This document shows positions 61,534 to 64,000 of a stretch of DNA of 64,000 nucleotides, one piece after another. The DNA lies in contig NZ_QQBA01000007.1 in assembly GCF_003350545.1 (NCBI RefSeq), positions 62,001 through 126,000 of the forward strand, written 5' to 3'. Numbering within the stretch: the stretch's first letter is position 1; each line of letters begins with the position of its first letter. A model generated the notes under the pieces. The model saw only the letters and a list, made by a program, of their open reading frames with translations. It ran no database searches and was not told where the DNA came from. Source of the DNA: Flavobacterium glaciei. Lineage in GTDB: Bacteria > Bacteroidota > Bacteroidia > Flavobacteriales > Flavobacteriaceae. The position numbers and the translations under genes were made by a program.

Positions 61534-64000
61534 ATGCTAAAAACAATTTTAAAAATTATTGGAGTCCTGATTGTCCTATTCTTAGTTGCTATATTTGCTA
61601 TCCCATACTTTTTTGAGGATCAGATAAAAGCTAAAATTGCCGAAGCTATTAATGAAAAAGTAGATGCAAAAGTTACTTTTTCGGATGTGGATTTAAGTTT
61701 AATCAAAAGTTTTCCGAGTGCCAATGTTTCTTTGGATCAATTAGTAATAATAAACAAAGCGCCATTTGAAGGTGACACACTAATTTCATTGGGCGAAGTG
61801 GATTTGAAAATGTCCATCAAAGAATTATTCAAAGGCAAAGAGGAAGCCATCAATATTGACGGAATTACTTCAAAAAATGGATTAATCAATATCATTTTCA
61901 ATAAAGACGGTGTTGGGAATTACGATATCGCATTAAAAAATAAAGCAAATGAAAAAGGGGGCAAGAGCGATCCTTTATCATTGAAAATCAATAATTATAA
62001 TATTGAGAATTTCAAATTTCGCTATTTTGATGAAAAATCTAAAATCAAAATGATAATTGATAGCATAAATCATGAAGGTGTAGGAGATTTTGCAGCACAA
62101 AAATTGGATTTAGTTACCAAGACAACTGCAAAAATTACTTTGGACATGGACAAAGTCAATTATATGAATAATGTTGCCTTGACTCTGGATGCAGTTTTAG
62201 GAATTGATTTAGAAAAAAGTAAATACACGTTCAAAGAAAACAAGGCGCTGATCAATCAATTACCATTGGAATTTGACGGATTTATCCAAATGGTCGAAGC
62301 CGGACAGGAATATGATTTGAAATTTAAAACCCCAACTTCTTCTTTCAAAAATTTCTTAGGAATTATCCCCGCAGCTTATGCCGCGAGTTTAGACAACGTG
62401 AAAACAACTGGAGATTTTACTGTGACTGGTTTTGCTAAAGGTTTGTATACTGATACAACAGTGCCAAAATTTAATGTTGAAATCGCTTCCAATAACGCCT
62501 CTTTTAAGTATCCTAACTTACCCAAAACAGTACAAAACATCATTATTGACACCAAAATTATTAATGAAACAGGGATTCTAAACGACACATATATTAACTT
62601 AGATAAACTCTCTTTTAAAATTGACCAAGACGTTTTTAATGCCAAAGCAAACATTAGAAATATCACACAAAATGCAATTGTTGATGCTGCTTTAAAAGGA
62701 ACTATCAATTTATCCAACCTTTCGAAAGCGTATCCAATAAAGATGGACAAGCCATTGTCAGGAATTTTAAACGCTGATGTAACGACAAAATTTGATATGC
62801 AATCAGTAGAGAAAAGTCAGTATCAAAACATTAATAATGCGGGAACCATGAGTTTGTCCGGTTTTAATTATGTAGATGAGAACGGAAAAACAATGAACAT
62901 CAGCAATGCTTTGATACAGTTTAATCCTAGCCAAGTCAACTTGAAAGAGCTGAACGCAACGACAGGAAAAAGCGACATTAGTGTGACGGGAGTTTTAGAG
63001 AATTTTTACGGATTTATATTTAGAAACCAAGAATTGAAAGGAAACTTTAACATGAATTCTAAACAATTAGCCGTTGATGATTTTATGACAACCGGTGAGA
63101 CTACTAAAACTTCAACTAAAAAAGCCGATGCAATGAAGGTACCTGCTTTCTTAAATTGTACGCTAACCGCAAAAGCAACTACGGTTTTATATGACAATTT
63201 GACTCTGAAAGATGTTGCGGGTAAACTGATTGTGAAGGATGAAAAAGTGACTTTAGAAAATGTAAAAACATCGATTTTTGGAGGAACAATTGGTGTAAAT
63301 GGAGCTGTTTCCACTAAAGGAAAAACACCAGTCTTCAATATGGATTTAAAATTAAATCAAGTCGATATTGCACAGTCGTTTACCCAATTAGATATGTTGA
63401 AAAAAATTGCGCCAATTGCTGGAATCATAAACGGTAAATTAAATTCAACCATCAAATTGAACGGAAACCTTGACGCAACAGAATTTACTCCTGATTTGAA
63501 AACGCTGACTGGTGATTTATTGGGACAACTGCTTTCTACAACAGTAAACTCCAGTAATTCGACTTTACTTACCGCTTTAGGTGCTAACTTGAAATTTATT
63601 GATGTGAGTAAAATAAATTTGAATGATTTGAAAGCAGCAATCACATTCAAGGACGGAAAAGTAAATGTAAAACCATTTGACATCAAGTACAAAGATATCA
63701 AAGCGACTATTGGAGGAACGCACGGTTTTGACCAAAGTATGAATTACAATCTGAAATTTGATGTTCCTGCCAAATATTTAGGTTCAGAGGCAAATGCTTT
63801 AATAGCAAAATTATCTGCTGCCGATGCTGCAAAACTCGAAAGCTTTCCTATAAATGCTGTATTAGTTGGTAATTTTACAAACCCAAAAATCACAACCGAC
63901 ATTAACAGTGCGGTAACAAAATTGACTACTCAGTTAGTAAACCAACAAAAAGACAGACTTGTAAAACAAGGAACGTCAGCTTTGACGGATTATATTAATA
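61534..64000 (+). CDS. AsmA family membrane-anchored protein (runs off right edge)
   Basis: About 822 codons are present with no stop. The protein begins MLKTILKIIGVLIVLFLVAI, a single N-terminal anchor, then FFEDQIKAKIAEAINEKVDA and VDLSLIKSFPSANVSLDQLV, the hallmark of the AsmA N-terminal domain. The long beta-rich body has recurring strands such as GFIQMVEAGQEYDLKFKTPT, GVLENFYGFIFRNQELKGNF and IAPIAGIINGKLNSTIKLNG, expected of a bridge-like groove protein. Relatives (AsmA, TamB, YhdP) carry phospholipids between the membranes or help outer-membrane assembly. Several antisense open frames lie opposite but are shadows. Confidence 0.9.
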   Translation, partial: MLKTILKIIGVLIVLFLVAIFAIPYFFEDQIKAKIAEAINEKVDAKVTFSDVDLSLIKSFPSANVSLDQLVIINKAPFEGDTLISLGEVDLKMSIKELFKGKEEAINIDGITSKNGLINIIFNKDGVGNYDIALKNKANEKGGKSDPLSLKINNYNIENFKFRYFDEKSKIKMIIDSINHEGVGDFAAQKLDLVTKTTAKITLDMDKVNYMNNVALTLDAVLGIDLEKSKYTFKENKALINQLPLEFDGFIQMVEAGQEYDLKFKTPTSSFKNFLGIIPAAYAASLDNVKTTGDFTVTGFAKGLYTDTTVPKFNVEIASNNASFKYPNLPKTVQNIIIDTKIINETGILNDTYINLDKLSFKIDQDVFNAKANIRNITQNAIVDAALKGTINLSNLSKAYPIKMDKPLSGILNADVTTKFDMQSVEKSQYQNINNAGTMSLSGFNYVDENGKTMNISNALIQFNPSQVNLKELNATTGKSDISVTGVLENFYGFIFRNQELKGNFNMNSKQLAVDDFMTTGETTKTSTKKADAMKVPAFLNCTLTAKATTVLYDNLTLKDVAGKLIVKDEKVTLENVKTSIFGGTIGVNGAVSTKGKTPVFNMDLKLNQVDIAQSFTQLDMLKKIAPIAGIINGKLNSTIKLNGNLDATEFTPDLKTLTGDLLGQLLSTTVNSSNSTLLTALGANLKFIDVSKINLNDLKAAITFKDGKVNVKPFDIKYKDIKATIGGTHGFDQSMNYNLKFDVPAKYLGSEANALIAKLSAADAAKLESFPINAVLVGNFTNPKITTDINSAVTKLTTQLVNQQKDRLVKQGTSALTDYIN

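Noticed and set aside
62376..63701. Three minus-strand open frames of 110-124 codons
   Set aside because: They lie opposite the AsmA-like gene, whose plus-strand frame is continuous from 61534 and has family features.

Overview
The window is AT-rich chromosomal DNA of a Flavobacteriia member, most likely Flavobacterium or a close relative. The evidence is a type IX secretion (T9SS) plug protein and a type B T9SS cargo protein, DUF6702/DUF5916/DUF6370/DUF983 family genes, a fused folK-deoxynucleoside kinase, an S46 dipeptidyl-peptidase, and many promoters with the Bacteroidetes -7 element TAnnTTTG. No rRNA operon, CRISPR array, prophage or complete insertion sequence was seen.

Layout. 1-4366 (minus strand): a probable operon of four CarboxypepD_reg-like exported paralogues, a DUF6702 protein and the start of an M1 metallopeptidase; two of the four paralogues have lesions exactly in the signal peptide. 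4513-5463: peptidase E and two tandem tRNA-Gly(TCC) genes, each with its own terminator. 5894-8191: two different L,D-transpeptidase-fold genes meeting tail to tail. 8379-13319: two tandem DUF5916 outer-membrane proteins. 13460-15138: gpmI with a tiny collagen-like lipoprotein overlapping its stop codon. 15297-20385: a TetR-ABC-HlyD-TolC export operon whose ABC ATPase has several degenerate motifs. 20429-22543: map, a GxxExxY gene between inverted repeats, and a methyltransferase. 22609-32470: housekeeping genes (M16 protease, T9SS plug, apaG, pruA, rsmG, fatty acid desaturase, aminotransferase). 32471-34879: a stand-alone OLD-family ATPase-nuclease next to a repeat element. 34880-42071: VOC protein, U32 protease-like enzyme, purT, AraC regulator and small envelope genes. 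42252-47833: fabD, a degraded toxin-antitoxin pair, galE, a sugar aminotransferase and kdtA. 47820-51278: a frameshifted GNAT gene, a zinc-ribbon miniprotein, a DPP11-like S46 peptidase and a heptad-repeat lipoprotein. 51437-64000: YegP-like protein, tRNA-Leu and tRNA-Gly, mutS, DUF1573, a SpoU methyltransferase, a lectin-like T9SS cargo, folK-dNK, sppA and an AsmA-family gene running off the right edge.

Functional themes are envelope biogenesis and peptide catabolism: exported peptidases (M1, M16, S46, SppA) with cytoplasmic peptidase E, peptidoglycan crosslinking (two YkuD-fold enzymes), LPS/sugar metabolism (kdtA, galE, aminotransferase), export (T9SS plug plus cargo, the TetR-controlled tripartite exporter) and lipids (fabD, desaturase). 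The more unusual content is fine-scale: point lesions limited to signal peptides in a paralogue array, a 10-bp duplication that breaks an acetyltransferase, a toxin remnant beside its antitoxin, several families of intergenic inverted repeats, and small genes of 54-90 codons. No single multi-gene system here is clearly new; the paralogue array and the degenerate-ATPase exporter are the best candidates for unexplained biology.
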